NCBI GenBank assembly: GCA_017417465.1 | Contig: JAFPZD010000208.1 | Location: 1 to 43,983, forward strand | Direction: 5' to 3' | DNA from: Prevotella sp. | GTDB lineage: Bacteria; Bacteroidota; Bacteroidia; Bacteroidales; Bacteroidaceae | DNA: 43,983 nt | Part shown: positions 6,936 through 18,056 of the stretch, in pieces | Layout: each line of letters begins with the position of its first letter | Numbering within the stretch: the first letter of the stretch is position 1 | Notes under the pieces: generated by a model | Databases searched by the model: none | The model's input: only the letters and a program-made list of their open reading frames with translations | Told to the model about the DNA's origin: nothing | Made by a program: the position numbers and the translations under genes

Positions 6936-9527
6936 TTACTTTTTTCGACGCAGGGTGAGTACGATGCCGCCGACGATGAGTAGCAGTAGAACGACGAGGG
7001 CGATGTAGGCGATGGTCTCCGTCGTACTAATGCTCTTTGGGAAGAAGCTGAGCACCACCTCATGCTTGCCGCCATCGATGCGCAGTGCACGCAGCACGTA
7101 GTCGGCACGTCCCAGCGTGGCGGGCTGTCCGTCGATGGTGGCCGTCCATCCGGGATAGTAGATCTCCGAGAATACGACAATGCCGCCCTGCTGGCTGTTG
7201 ACGTCGTACCTCAGCTGGTTCGGTTCGTAGCTCGTGAGCATCACCGTTGCCGTCGTGTCGGTGGGCGTTGCCTCTCCCAGCAGCTGCTGGAACTGTCGGT
7301 CGGCCACTGCTTCGTGGCGCAGGTCTACTTGATAGAGTCCGTCCATCTCAGCCTGTGCGCCGTCGACATACTCCATGCAGTCTACAAACCATGCATTACC
7401 CTGCGCATGCGGATTAGGAATGGCCATGTTCTGCTGTGCGGCGAGGAAATACTTGGTGTTGAGCATGTTGAGCACCGGGCAGAGACTATCGGCCGGCGCT
7501 TGCGTGAGGTCGCCCTGATATTGGTTGATAGCAGCCAGCACCTGTTGCATCTCCTTTGAGATGTAGGTCTCGATGAGGTCCTGGTAACGGCGCAGCTTGG
7601 CGGCGTGGTAGCCACCGACACTCTTGTGATAGTACGACGTCTCGTTCTCGTTGAACGTGTTGCCAGTAAGATTCAGCACACGATAGTCGAGCGACTGGTC
7701 CTGCAGAATCAGGCGGTCGGCGTCGGTCAACGGACGGATGTGCTGCTGTTCGCGCTTAGGCTTGAACATGCTGTCGTTCAGGTAGCGCTTGTTAACCAGC
7801 CAGAGGTCGCAGAGGCAGAGGGCGCCGATGATGAGGAGCATGGGTAGCGTCTGCAGCTTTTTGGCATGGTAGAGCAGTAAGACAAAGGCACCAATGACGA
7901 TGATGCCCAGCGAGCGCCAGCAGTCTGCAACGAACACCGACTGGCGGGCCTTGCTCAGACTTGCTAGGAACGACTGCACATCGGCCTGCGGCAACATCTG
8001 TGCAAACTGCTCAGCCTCGGCGCTGGTGGTGAAGCTGAAGAACAGCGTGGGCATGAGTGCGAAGAGCAGACAGGCGCCACCTGTCAGGGCGAGTGCTGCG
8101 TACAGTGCCTTATGGAAAGTAAAGAACGACGTCTTCCCTGCCGTCTTGTTGCCTGCAGCATTGCCTTCCCTCGAATCGACGACCGCCTTTAAGGCGAACA
8201 TGGCAAGCAGAGGAATGCAGAACTCGGCCACGACGAGAATCGACTCCACGGCTCGGAACTTGGCGTACATCGGCACGTAGTCGATGAAGAAGTTGGTCAA
8301 CGGCATGAAGTTCTTACCCCACGCCAGCATGATGCTGAGCACCGTAGCGGCCAAAAGTGCCCATTTCATCGGTCCTCGGACGATGAAAAGGCCTAGTATG
8401 AAGAGGAACATCACGAAGGCTCCGACGTAGACGGGACCCATAGTACCGTTGGCTCCGGGCTCCATGCTCTCTTCCCAGTATTGCGGCATCTGGCTGAACA
8501 TGTAGCTGTAGGGCACACGCTGCCCCTCGCCGACGGTGAAGAAGTGGTTGTCGCCCGCCTTCTTGGCACCTGCGTTGTCTCCAAGCACGCGCATCGACGT
8601 GCCGCCCTTTGTGTTCGGCACCAGAAGCGTCCATGTCTCGCCAATGCCATAGCTATAGTCCGTAATGTACGAACGCGACAGTCCGCTGCTCGTCTGGTTA
8701 GCATCGTCTTTCGATGCCAGCTCGCTCTTGCCGCGCATCGTCTCCTTCGAATACTGCCATGTGTGGTAGAGGTTTGAACCGTTGATGAGCACGCCTAACA
8801 GACCGCCCACGACGCAAGCCGCTGTGGCTTTCAGCAGGTGGGTAATCCGCTTCTGGCGAAGTGCCTCAATGGCGAAGGCAATGACCATGAAGAGGATGGG
8901 CATCAGGTAGTAGTAGGTCATCTGCACGTGGTTGGCGTGTATCTCAAGGGCAGCGAAGATCGCCGTCACCACCATGCCCCAGAGGTACTTGCCGCGCCAG
9001 GCCAGCACTATGCCCGCTATCATCGGTGGCAGGTAGGCCAGCGCCATCACTTTCCAGATGTGCCCTGCGGCTATAATAATAAGGAAATAGGTGCTGAACG
9101 CCCATAGGATGCTGCCCAGGGCGGCCAACGACTGCCGGAAGTTGAAGGCTCGCAACAGGATGTAGAAGCCTAAGAGGTAGACAAACAGGTACCACACGTT
9201 GTCAGGTAGCCATAGGTGGTAGGCCTTTTCCACCCACGAGAGAGCTGTCGTGCTGTTGTACGACGGCGACATCTGGTAGGTGGGCATTCCCGAGAAGAGC
9301 GCGTTAGTCCAGCGGGTGCGCTCGCCCGTCTTCTCCAGATACTGCTGTGCCTCGTGGCCTGAGCCGATGCCAGCCGAGATGTCGCCCTGCGTCAGTACGC
9401 GGTTTTCCACGTCGGCGGGGTAGAAGTAGGCGAATGCCAATACGGCAAAGAGCACGACAGCCACCACGTCGGGTAGCCAGCGCTTTACGTTGAGTGTTGG
9501 GTGTTGAGTGTCGGTTGTTGTCTTCAT
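6936..9527 (-). CDS. YfhO family multispanning membrane protein
   Basis: This 863-residue protein has a long series of hydrophobic helices through about residue 610, then a soluble beta-rich region and a final helix (IAYIALVVLLLLIVGGIVLTL) before RRKK. The order of a polytopic GT-C-like core and a C-terminal exported domain ending FFPKSISTTETIAY is that of YfhO (PF09586). Members are thought to modify cell-envelope glycopolymers such as lipoteichoic acid in Firmicutes; the Bacteroidetes role is not established. First-loop acidic residues (GSGHEAQQYLEKTGERTRW) fit an extracytoplasmic donor site. A promoter sits 31 bases upstream. Confidence 0.88.
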   Translation of the reverse strand: MKTTTDTQHPTLNVKRWLPDVVAVVLFAVLAFAYFYPADVENRVLTQGDISAGIGSGHEAQQYLEKTGERTRWTNALFSGMPTYQMSPSYNSTTALSWVEKAYHLWLPDNVWYLFVYLLGFYILLRAFNFRQSLAALGSILWAFSTYFLIIIAAGHIWKVMALAYLPPMIAGIVLAWRGKYLWGMVVTAIFAALEIHANHVQMTYYYLMPILFMVIAFAIEALRQKRITHLLKATAACVVGGLLGVLINGSNLYHTWQYSKETMRGKSELASKDDANQTSSGLSRSYITDYSYGIGETWTLLVPNTKGGTSMRVLGDNAGAKKAGDNHFFTVGEGQRVPYSYMFSQMPQYWEESMEPGANGTMGPVYVGAFVMFLFILGLFIVRGPMKWALLAATVLSIMLAWGKNFMPLTNFFIDYVPMYAKFRAVESILVVAEFCIPLLAMFALKAVVDSREGNAAGNKTAGKTSFFTFHKALYAALALTGGACLLFALMPTLFFSFTTSAEAEQFAQMLPQADVQSFLASLSKARQSVFVADCWRSLGIIVIGAFVLLLYHAKKLQTLPMLLIIGALCLCDLWLVNKRYLNDSMFKPKREQQHIRPLTDADRLILQDQSLDYRVLNLTGNTFNENETSYYHKSVGGYHAAKLRRYQDLIETYISKEMQQVLAAINQYQGDLTQAPADSLCPVLNMLNTKYFLAAQQNMAIPNPHAQGNAWFVDCMEYVDGAQAEMDGLYQVDLRHEAVADRQFQQLLGEATPTDTTATVMLTSYEPNQLRYDVNSQQGGIVVFSEIYYPGWTATIDGQPATLGRADYVLRALRIDGGKHEVVLSFFPKSISTTETIAYIALVVLLLLIVGGIVLTLRRKK

Positions 9528-9557
9528 TGTCTGTTGTTACATGATTGTTTGTGGGTG

Positions 9558-9565
9558 CAAAGTTA
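9558..9565 (-). promoter_or_regulatory. -7 box (TAACTTTG) for yfhO
   Basis: TAACTTTG on the minus strand lies 31 bases before the yfhO ATG. A TTTC is placed 19 bases upstream as a weak -33 element. Confidence 0.55.
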
Positions 9566-9645
9566 CTAAATAATGCTGACATACGAAAGCGATTTGGGAG
9601 AATTAACGCTGTCCGCCCCAGAAATGAAGGCATTTCGAGTCTATT

Positions 9646-10689
9646 CTATGGGTCTGTTTTTGTTTTGATGATGTTTCGAATGATGTGGTATGGATGGCTT
9701 AAGGACGATAGGGAACCTTCGATGGTTGCACGCTTGCCTTCCACAGCATGAACGAATGCAGCTATTTCATTGAAATAGCCCTGTGAATAGATTTGGTTGT
9801 TTGGCAAAGTGGGGACAAAGCTGTTGCGATGGTAGAGGTGTTCGTGCATCATGGAGTGTGAATACATCTTCTCAGTGGGTATTCCGATTATTGATGATGG
9901 AGTAGGGGTGAATGTGAGATCTTCCATTTGTGCAAGATGGTAAGTGCCTGCCGTGGTGCATACTTTCAGTGACTCTTCAGCACCAGCCCATGAGTAGGCG
10001 GTGGAAAGTTCAAGGGTGCCGACAGCGTGTGCATGCTGGAGCATGAGAATGTATGAATCTTTAGCGACTTGCCGACAAGCAAGGATCTCAGCCTTTCCAA
10101 ACAGATGACACACGAGGTCGAGTGGATGGATATAGAGTTCAGTCAGTGCATCGCCCTCAGGATAGGCGCCTGTGGAATAATGCAGGTCGTAGTTAATAAG
10201 CCGCTCCTTGTCGAGCCGTTTTTTCAGCAGTTGCACAGCAGGCGCATATCGCTTTTGCAAACCAGCCATTGCTACTGGCGAGCGGTGAAGCGTCTGTAGG
10301 TCTATCAGTTGGTTAAGCTCTTCCTCTGACAGGCAGGGCGGCTTCTCGATGAAAAGGGACTTCCCGCTTCGCAGGACTCGCGAAGCGATTAGGAAATGGG
10401 CTGAGGGCGAGACCGATACGAATACGCCTTTGACCGTCTCATCGACGAGGATGCTGTCGAGCGAAGTCGTGGCTGTCACATGTGGGTATTTGTGCTCTAT
10501 CAGGTGCGCTTTTCGCTCTGAGGTGACACAGATGAATTTCAGCGGCACGCCGAGATAGTGAAGTACGGGATAAAGGTTGGTCAAAGCGTGCTGGCCCATA
10601 CCCACGAAGGCATATTGATTGTGGAACGTTTGGGCGAGGTGTCGCTCTGTGCGGAGACGCTTGTAGCGGGCTATGAGTTGTCGTATCAT
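9646..10689 (-). CDS. Gfo/Idh/MocA family NAD(P)-dependent oxidoreductase
   Basis: This 347-residue protein has an N-terminal Rossmann domain: YAFVGMGQHALTNLYPVLHY (about 26-45), then the segment VFVSVSPSAHFLIASRVLRS and the family hallmark SLFIEKPPCLSEEEL, whose EKP motif includes the catalytic-site lysine. The C-terminal half is the alpha/beta substrate domain with LYIHPLDLVCHLFG, containing the histidine expected near the active site. Substrates of this family are usually sugars or cyclitols. The gene overlaps the radical SAM gene by 4 bases (ATGA), so the two are translationally coupled and likely act on one substrate. The promoter must lie upstream of the radical SAM gene. Confidence 0.85.
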   Translation of the reverse strand: MIRQLIARYKRLRTERHLAQTFHNQYAFVGMGQHALTNLYPVLHYLGVPLKFICVTSERKAHLIEHKYPHVTATTSLDSILVDETVKGVFVSVSPSAHFLIASRVLRSGKSLFIEKPPCLSEEELNQLIDLQTLHRSPVAMAGLQKRYAPAVQLLKKRLDKERLINYDLHYSTGAYPEGDALTELYIHPLDLVCHLFGKAEILACRQVAKDSYILMLQHAHAVGTLELSTAYSWAGAEESLKVCTTAGTYHLAQMEDLTFTPTPSSIIGIPTEKMYSHSMMHEHLYHRNSFVPTLPNNQIYSQGYFNEIAAFVHAVEGKRATIEGSLSSLSHPYHIIRNIIKTKTDP

Positions 10690-11783
10690 AATTGCTTCAT
10701 AAGTTGATGATAAGTTGTGCGTGGGTCATCGGTCCACTGATATTGCCCATAGAACTGCTCGATAAGGCGTTTGGGTAACAGTCGCTCCATGTTGCGAACA
10801 AGAATGATGTCGTACTTGCGGTGGAAGTTTATCCAGCAGTCGTTGCAGTTCTTGGAATAGTGGCACTGCGTTTGGCACGACAACGAGCTGTTGAAAATCT
10901 CGTCGAGTGACTGACGGTGGATGTTGCCGAGTACGACATCAAGGTTTTGGCAGAGCGGTACGTCACCGTTGCTGTGAATGACGAGACAGCTCATAATGCT
11001 TTGACAGCGTAGTCGAAGATGTCCTTTGCGCCACTGGTCATAGAGTGCAATATAGTCGTAGTTCTCAGGAAAGTACTCTTCTTTTATGGAGAGGAGCGAA
11101 GATGGCTCTGCCGTTGACTTCCTTGATTGAAAAGGCGACCACTCCTCTGTCCTCGGGCGAGAGGCTGGGGGTGAGGCAACCATATAGGCCATTGTGCCGT
11201 AGATGCCAATGCGCACATCCACGCCGTAGTGCTTAGCCACGTCGATGACAAACGCCATGTCGTCGAACGAATTCCATGGCGACAGGCAGAACATCAGCGA
11301 CAGCGGCACTTCGTCCTTGAGGGCCTCCACCACCTGAATCACCTTGTCGTAGCCATCGCATCCCCGCATGTGCTGGTATGTCTCGCGTCCGCCGTCGAGA
11401 GAGACGTACAGATGCCGAGGCAGATAGTGACGGACGGCATCTATGACACGACGGGGCGCGAGACAGTTTGACAAAAGCGTATAGTTAGGATGATGCTCAT
11501 GGAACCATGCCATGATCTCATGGGCCTGCGGGTGAAGAACGAATTCGCCACCTTCCAGACCCACTGTGGTTCGTTTGGTCACGCAGCGGCTCTGCATGAT
11601 TCGCTGAATGTCATCCAGCGACAAGTGTACGATGGGCTTCTGCCAGATGTTGCAGTGCTTGCAGTGCGACTGGCAAGCCGTGGTGGAGTAAATCATCAGT
11701 TGTGACAGCCGTTTGTGGTGTGGCCGCACGATGTTGTTCAGGTAAAGGTAGCCATTGTAGGCGTAGTCATAAAAGCTGTACAT
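10686..11783 (-). CDS. Radical SAM/SPASM-type protein
   Basis: This 365-residue protein has the radical SAM cluster motif CQSHCKHC (CxxxCxxC) at about residue 38, followed by GLEGGEFVLHP (the GGE motif) and YVSLDGGRETYQHMRG. The C-terminal third is cysteine-rich (CQSIMSCLVIHSNGDVPLC, CQTQCHYSKNCNDC), as in SPASM domains that bind extra iron-sulfur clusters. Such proteins modify peptides, sugars or other small molecules; the substrate is not evident. At residues 205-235 or so a segment (ASPPASRPRTEEWSPFQSR) interrupts the domain and is encoded by a copy of the G/C-rich palindromic repeat family, see findings. It is coupled to the downstream oxidoreductase by a 4-base overlap. Confidence 0.87.
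   Translation of the reverse strand: MYSFYDYAYNGYLYLNNIVRPHHKRLSQLMIYSTTACQSHCKHCNIWQKPIVHLSLDDIQRIMQSRCVTKRTTVGLEGGEFVLHPQAHEIMAWFHEHHPNYTLLSNCLAPRRVIDAVRHYLPRHLYVSLDGGRETYQHMRGCDGYDKVIQVVEALKDEVPLSLMFCLSPWNSFDDMAFVIDVAKHYGVDVRIGIYGTMAYMVASPPASRPRTEEWSPFQSRKSTAEPSSLLSIKEEYFPENYDYIALYDQWRKGHLRLRCQSIMSCLVIHSNGDVPLCQNLDVVLGNIHRQSLDEIFNSSLSCQTQCHYSKNCNDCWINFHRKYDIILVRNMERLLPKRLIEQFYGQYQWTDDPRTTYHQLMKQL
11085..11175. repeat. Palindromic repeat copy inside the radical SAM gene (in frame)
   Basis: The plus strand reads TCCTCGGGCGAGAGGC followed by TGGGGGTGAGGC. This is a degenerate form of the 'CTCCCCTTGGGGAGGGG-TTGGGGGTGGG' family that is intergenic at 35175-35220. The radical SAM reading frame passes through it without interruption. 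Confidence 0.6.
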
Positions 11784-11907
11784 ATTCTTGTTCGAGTTTC
11801 TATTTAGAATAGTCCATCATGCGAGGGAAAGACTGCATAAAAGCAGGACAACTTGAGACATTTGACAGCCATTTTGCCACGGAAAGCGTACGAGGATGCT
11901 TCGTTTA

Positions 11908-13713
11908 TCACCAAGTTATTCTGACACCCAATGGCAAGGAGAGCGTTCGCGGATGCTCCGTGCGGTAGGTTTCGATGTCGCTCTGCGTCGGGATGAAGTA
12001 TTGTAGGCTTGGCTCTGCGAACAACCCGATGCTGGGCGTCAGATGGTATTGCAAGCCGATGCCAACGGTGGTTGAGAACTGCCATGGCGCATGTAAAGTG
12101 GTCTTTTCACTAAGCTCATACTGGCCATACACATAGTAGTTGGAGTGCAAGGTCGAACGGACGGGGATTTCGGTTGTCAGTCCGAGACTGCCATAGAGGC
12201 TCCATCGTTTTCCGGCATACATATTATATATACCCTTCATGGGAATGCCCAGATAGTGGATGGTCTGCTGCTCGTGAATGGTATTGCCGTCTGCTCCCAT
12301 CTCAAAATCAGACGACAGCCGACTGTAGCTCAGGCCAGACTCTATGCCAAAGTGGTTGGTCAACCTGTATTTTAGGGCCAGTGACCAAGTGACAGGCATC
12401 TGATGATGGCTCGTTCGCAGAATCTTGTCCTCACCAGAACGGTTCGCGTTGTTCAGGGCGATGCGCATGACGACGCTGCGGGTTTGGGCAGTCACGACGT
12501 CGGGATTGTTTGCCAGATAGGCAGCATAGTCTGACCAGTTGTCAATGCTGCTCGGAACAATTAAAGTGGGTGCGGGCTGAGACTGATCATCAGACGCGAC
12601 GGTCCTAAAGCTGAATGGCCGGTTGTAGCGATGCTGCTCGTCGAGTTGTCCAGCGTAAGCCAGTTCGAAAGACCATTTCTTGTCATGGCTGTTGGGGAAT
12701 GAATAATTGAGGTTGGGAATGGGGTTCTCCTTAAGCGTGCTGTCCTTGGCAGTCGGCGTACCTTCGGGGGTGCGCTGCGCGTACCCTTGGTTGCCGAGTG
12801 GCGACGGTTTCTCTGCCGTGGAGTCGTGTTGGGCTATGTGTTTAGGTAGACCCGACGGAGAACCGTCGGGAACGGCGGCTTGGGGTGGAGGGGGAGTGCG
12901 GTCGGAGGAAGATAGGCTCTTTGAATGCTGGATAGATGGTTTGGCAACACTCCTGCCCTCAGAACTGTGACGCTGTTCCAACTCAATAACCATAGGCTCG
13001 TCAGAACCTGCGGATGCCACGCTATCTGTTGTGGCCACCACTTTGGATGAGTCGCCCATCAACGGCTCTTCGTCGGTCTGCTCGCCTATATACCGTACCA
13101 GAGCTACCCCGATAGGAAGTAGCAGCAGAAGCATGGCAGCCCAATATTGCTGCATCATCTTGCGCAGCATCTTCTTGGCCCGTGCTAGCTGCGATGACGA
13201 CGAATGTGGCTCGATGCCCAGCATGGCGGCAATCTCTTTGTGCGACAACCCGTCGAACACCGATAATCGGAACACTTGTCCGTAGCCTTTAGGCAGCCTG
13301 TCTATCATTTTAACCACCTCGCTCAGTGGAATGTCTCTCACGAACTGCTCCTCGCTCTCTGCGACGCTCGTTTCTTGCGTCCCGTTGGTAGTCAGCGACC
13401 AAGGGTCGAGCGTTGCCTCGTTTGTCTCGTCAAGTGGCACCGTTGGCAATGCCATCAGCCGATCCTTGCATTTCGATGCAACATTTCTTGTAATGGCCGT
13501 CATCCAAGCCTCTGCACACCGTACATCGCGCAGCTTGTCGAACGAAGTGAAGATGATCACGAAAGCATCGTGCAGCACATCGTCCACCGTCTGCTCATCA
13601 CTGACATAGTGTCGGCATACGCCTCTCATCCTCTGGGCGTATGCCTTGTACAGTTCTTCAAGTGCATCCGTGTCACCCTGCCTGCACCGTTCTATCAACC
13701 GTGTATCATTCAT
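11908..13713 (-). CDS. ECF sigma factor fused through a transmembrane helix to an outer-membrane beta-barrel
   Basis: This is a 601-residue single reading frame. Residues 1-86 form sigma region 2 (LIERCRQGDTDALEELYKAY, DDVLHDAFVIIF, AWMTAITRNVA). Residues 128-186 form sigma region 4 with helix-turn-helix HKEIAAMLGIEPHSSSSQLA and basic KKMLRKMMQQ. Residues 190-209 are one hydrophobic helix (YWAAMLLLLLPIGVALVRYI), whose flanking positive charge puts the sigma part in the cytoplasm. Residues 210-345 are a polar Ser/Pro/Thr-rich spacer. Residues 346-601 show alternating aromatic strands (WSFELAYAG, SLALKYRLT, FGIESGLSYSRL, SLYGSLGLTTEIP, STTVGIGLQYHLT, IGLFAEPSLQYFIP) and end LPLGVRITW with the C-terminal aromatic residue typical of barrels. 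Sigma and barrel proteins are normally separate. Function inferred: envelope sensing coupled to transcription. The reading frame shows no stop or frameshift. Confidence 0.85.
   Translation of the reverse strand: MNDTRLIERCRQGDTDALEELYKAYAQRMRGVCRHYVSDEQTVDDVLHDAFVIIFTSFDKLRDVRCAEAWMTAITRNVASKCKDRLMALPTVPLDETNEATLDPWSLTTNGTQETSVAESEEQFVRDIPLSEVVKMIDRLPKGYGQVFRLSVFDGLSHKEIAAMLGIEPHSSSSQLARAKKMLRKMMQQYWAAMLLLLLPIGVALVRYIGEQTDEEPLMGDSSKVVATTDSVASAGSDEPMVIELEQRHSSEGRSVAKPSIQHSKSLSSSDRTPPPPQAAVPDGSPSGLPKHIAQHDSTAEKPSPLGNQGYAQRTPEGTPTAKDSTLKENPIPNLNYSFPNSHDKKWSFELAYAGQLDEQHRYNRPFSFRTVASDDQSQPAPTLIVPSSIDNWSDYAAYLANNPDVVTAQTRSVVMRIALNNANRSGEDKILRTSHHQMPVTWSLALKYRLTNHFGIESGLSYSRLSSDFEMGADGNTIHEQQTIHYLGIPMKGIYNMYAGKRWSLYGSLGLTTEIPVRSTLHSNYYVYGQYELSEKTTLHAPWQFSTTVGIGLQYHLTPSIGLFAEPSLQYFIPTQSDIETYRTEHPRTLSLPLGVRITW
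12755..12880. repeat. Palindromic words in the spacer-coding part of the sigma-barrel fusion
   Basis: CCCGACGG-AGAA-CCGTCGGG (12852-12871) is a perfect 8-bp hairpin. Nearby, GTACCTTCGGGGG and TGCGCTGCGCGTACCC form further short dyads. They encode the Pro/Gly-rich periplasmic spacer (VPDGSPSGLPKHIAQ to RTPEGTPTAKD). Their nature resembles the intergenic palindromes of this genome. Confidence 0.5.
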
Positions 13714-13776
13714 CGAAAAACAATTCGTCTCTATCTATTAGGTCGCAAAAAGAGGAAAAGACTGCACGGGTCTCTC

Positions 13777-13818
13777 AAAGAAAACGCGCACCGCTCTTTT
13801 GCGATGCGCGTTTTCTTT
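13777..13818. terminator. Hairpin with A-rich 5' and T-rich 3' arms (terminator or attenuator)
   Basis: Arms 13777-13790 (AAAGAAAACGCGCA) and 13805-13818 are perfectly complementary over 14 bases with a 14-base loop. The A/T-rich outer parts and G/C core allow termination in either direction. A further complementary pair, GGTCGCA and TGCGACC, brackets it (13741-13747, 13824-13830). It lies 64 bases upstream of the sigma-barrel start codon. Confidence 0.6.
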
Positions 13819-13844
13819 TCAGCTGCGACCTTGTGTTTCGTAGC

Positions 13845-13932
13845 CCTAGAAGTCTGGCGGTCTTCTCCTAGAAGTCTGGCAGTCCTCTCCTAGAAGTCTG
13901 GCGGTCTTCTCCTAGAAGTCTGGAAGTCTTCT
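13845..13932. repeat. Four tandem copies of a 22-bp palindromic unit
   Basis: The units are 13845-13866, 13867-13888, 13889-13910 and 13911-13932. Each is CCT followed by AGAAGTCTGGCAGTCTTCT or a variant with 1-3 changes. The 19-base core is a near-palindrome: AGAAG/CTTCT and CTG/CAG pair. A second array of the same unit occurs at 43426-43535. No spacers are present, so this is not CRISPR. Confidence 0.9.
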
Positions 13933-13960
13933 CGGAACGGATGTTTCATGGGTCTCTCAA

Positions 13961-14001
13961 AACAAAGGAAGCGGAAAGAAAAACTTTCTGCTTCCTTTGT
14001 T
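13961..14001. terminator. Hairpin with 18-base arms (terminator or attenuator)
   Basis: Arms 13961-13978 (AACAAAGGAAGCGGAAAG) and 13984-14001 are complementary apart from one position and enclose a 5-base loop. The word GGGTCTCTCAAA precedes or overlaps the 5' edge of this hairpin (13950-13961) and of the previous one (13768-13779), so the two hairpins look like members of one element type. Confidence 0.6.
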
Positions 14002-14116
14002 GGCCCAGTTGAAGGAGTGGTCGGTGCCCGTGGCGTAGCCCATCTTGGTTCGTTAAAAGTGGTTAATATCAGACGTTTGTGCCCATTGTTTACTGCATTA
14101 TGTTCAACGATTTGTG

Positions 14117-14124
14117 TATCTTTG
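14117..14124 (+). promoter_or_regulatory. -7 box (TATCTTTG) for the MTA/SAH nucleosidase
   Basis: TATCTTTG lies 23 bases before the ATG at 14148. No convincing TTTG is seen at the standard distance upstream. Apart from this, the two hairpins and the 22-bp array, the 13714-14147 gap holds nothing I recognise. Confidence 0.6.
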
Positions 14125-14147
14125 CAGTCTAAAACATAGATAGCATC

Positions 14148-14831
14148 ATGAGAATAGGAATTATTGTGGCCATGGATAAGGAGCTGCGGCAGTTGCAGCA
14201 GCTCTTCAGCGATGGCAGCGTGCTGGTGCAGAAGTGTGGCATCGGCAAGGTGAATGCCGCCCTCGGAGCCCAGCGTATGATTAACGAGTTCCATCCCGAC
14301 TGCATCATCTCGAGCGGCTGCGCCGGGGGTAATGGTGACGACATTGAGGTACAGGATGTAGTGGTGAGCACCGAGACCTGCTACCATGACGTCTATTGCG
14401 GTATGGCCATCGATGGCTCTACGCATTATGGCCAGGTGCAAGGCCTGCCTGCTCGCTTCGCCGCTGACCCGTATCTGCTCAGCAAATGTGAAGCGTTGAA
14501 AATGGAAAGCGACAGACGCCGGGAAGGCGCGTCCGGAGGAACGGCATTTCCTTCACTAAAAACAGGCCTTATCGTCACGGGTGACTGGTTTGTAGACACC
14601 CGTGAGAAGATGCGAGAGATCATCGGGCACTTCCCCGAGGCGCGTGCCGTCGACATGGAGTCGGCAGCCATCGCTCATACGTGCTATATTAATAAGGTGC
14701 CGTTCATCTCGTTCCGCGTCATCAGCGACGTGCCGCTGCGTGACACCAACGCCTCGCAGTACCATGACTTCTGGAATACCGTGGCCGACCGCTCGTTCCA
14801 GGTAACCAGGCATTTCGTGGAGAGCCTGTAA
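14148..14831 (+). CDS. mtnN: 5'-methylthioadenosine/S-adenosylhomocysteine nucleosidase
   Basis: This 227-residue cytoplasmic enzyme hydrolyses MTA, SAH and 5'-deoxyadenosine to adenine plus the thioribose product. Family motifs: IGIIVAMDKEL at the N-terminus, SGCAGG, the active-site segment VVVSTETCYHDV, and VDMESAAIAHTCY near residue 170 with the catalytic glutamates; ISDVPLRDT carries the catalytic aspartate. Compared with my memory of Bacteroides homologues, about 20 residues of an early beta-hairpin (before CGIGKVN) are missing. About 18 extra residues (MESDRRREGASGGTAFPS) sit in the loop before TGLIVTGDWFVD, encoded by a G/C-rich repeat-like segment. The catalytic residues are intact, so I expect activity. 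Confidence 0.93.
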   Translation: MRIGIIVAMDKELRQLQQLFSDGSVLVQKCGIGKVNAALGAQRMINEFHPDCIISSGCAGGNGDDIEVQDVVVSTETCYHDVYCGMAIDGSTHYGQVQGLPARFAADPYLLSKCEALKMESDRRREGASGGTAFPSLKTGLIVTGDWFVDTREKMREIIGHFPEARAVDMESAAIAHTCYINKVPFISFRVISDVPLRDTNASQYHDFWNTVADRSFQVTRHFVESL

Positions 14832-14912
14832 GCCCGAGAACATCAAGAGGTCTTTTCGACATCAAGACATTAAGACTTTTGTTTGACGTCAAGACTTGGG
14901 GGATAATAATGG

Positions 14913-18047
<3,135 letters not shown>

Positions 18048-18056
18048 GTTTTTTTT

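Noticed and set aside
13845-13932. Possible CRISPR array
   Set aside because: The 22-bp units are directly adjacent with no spacers, and no cas gene is present. The same applies to 43426-43535 and 32719-32808.
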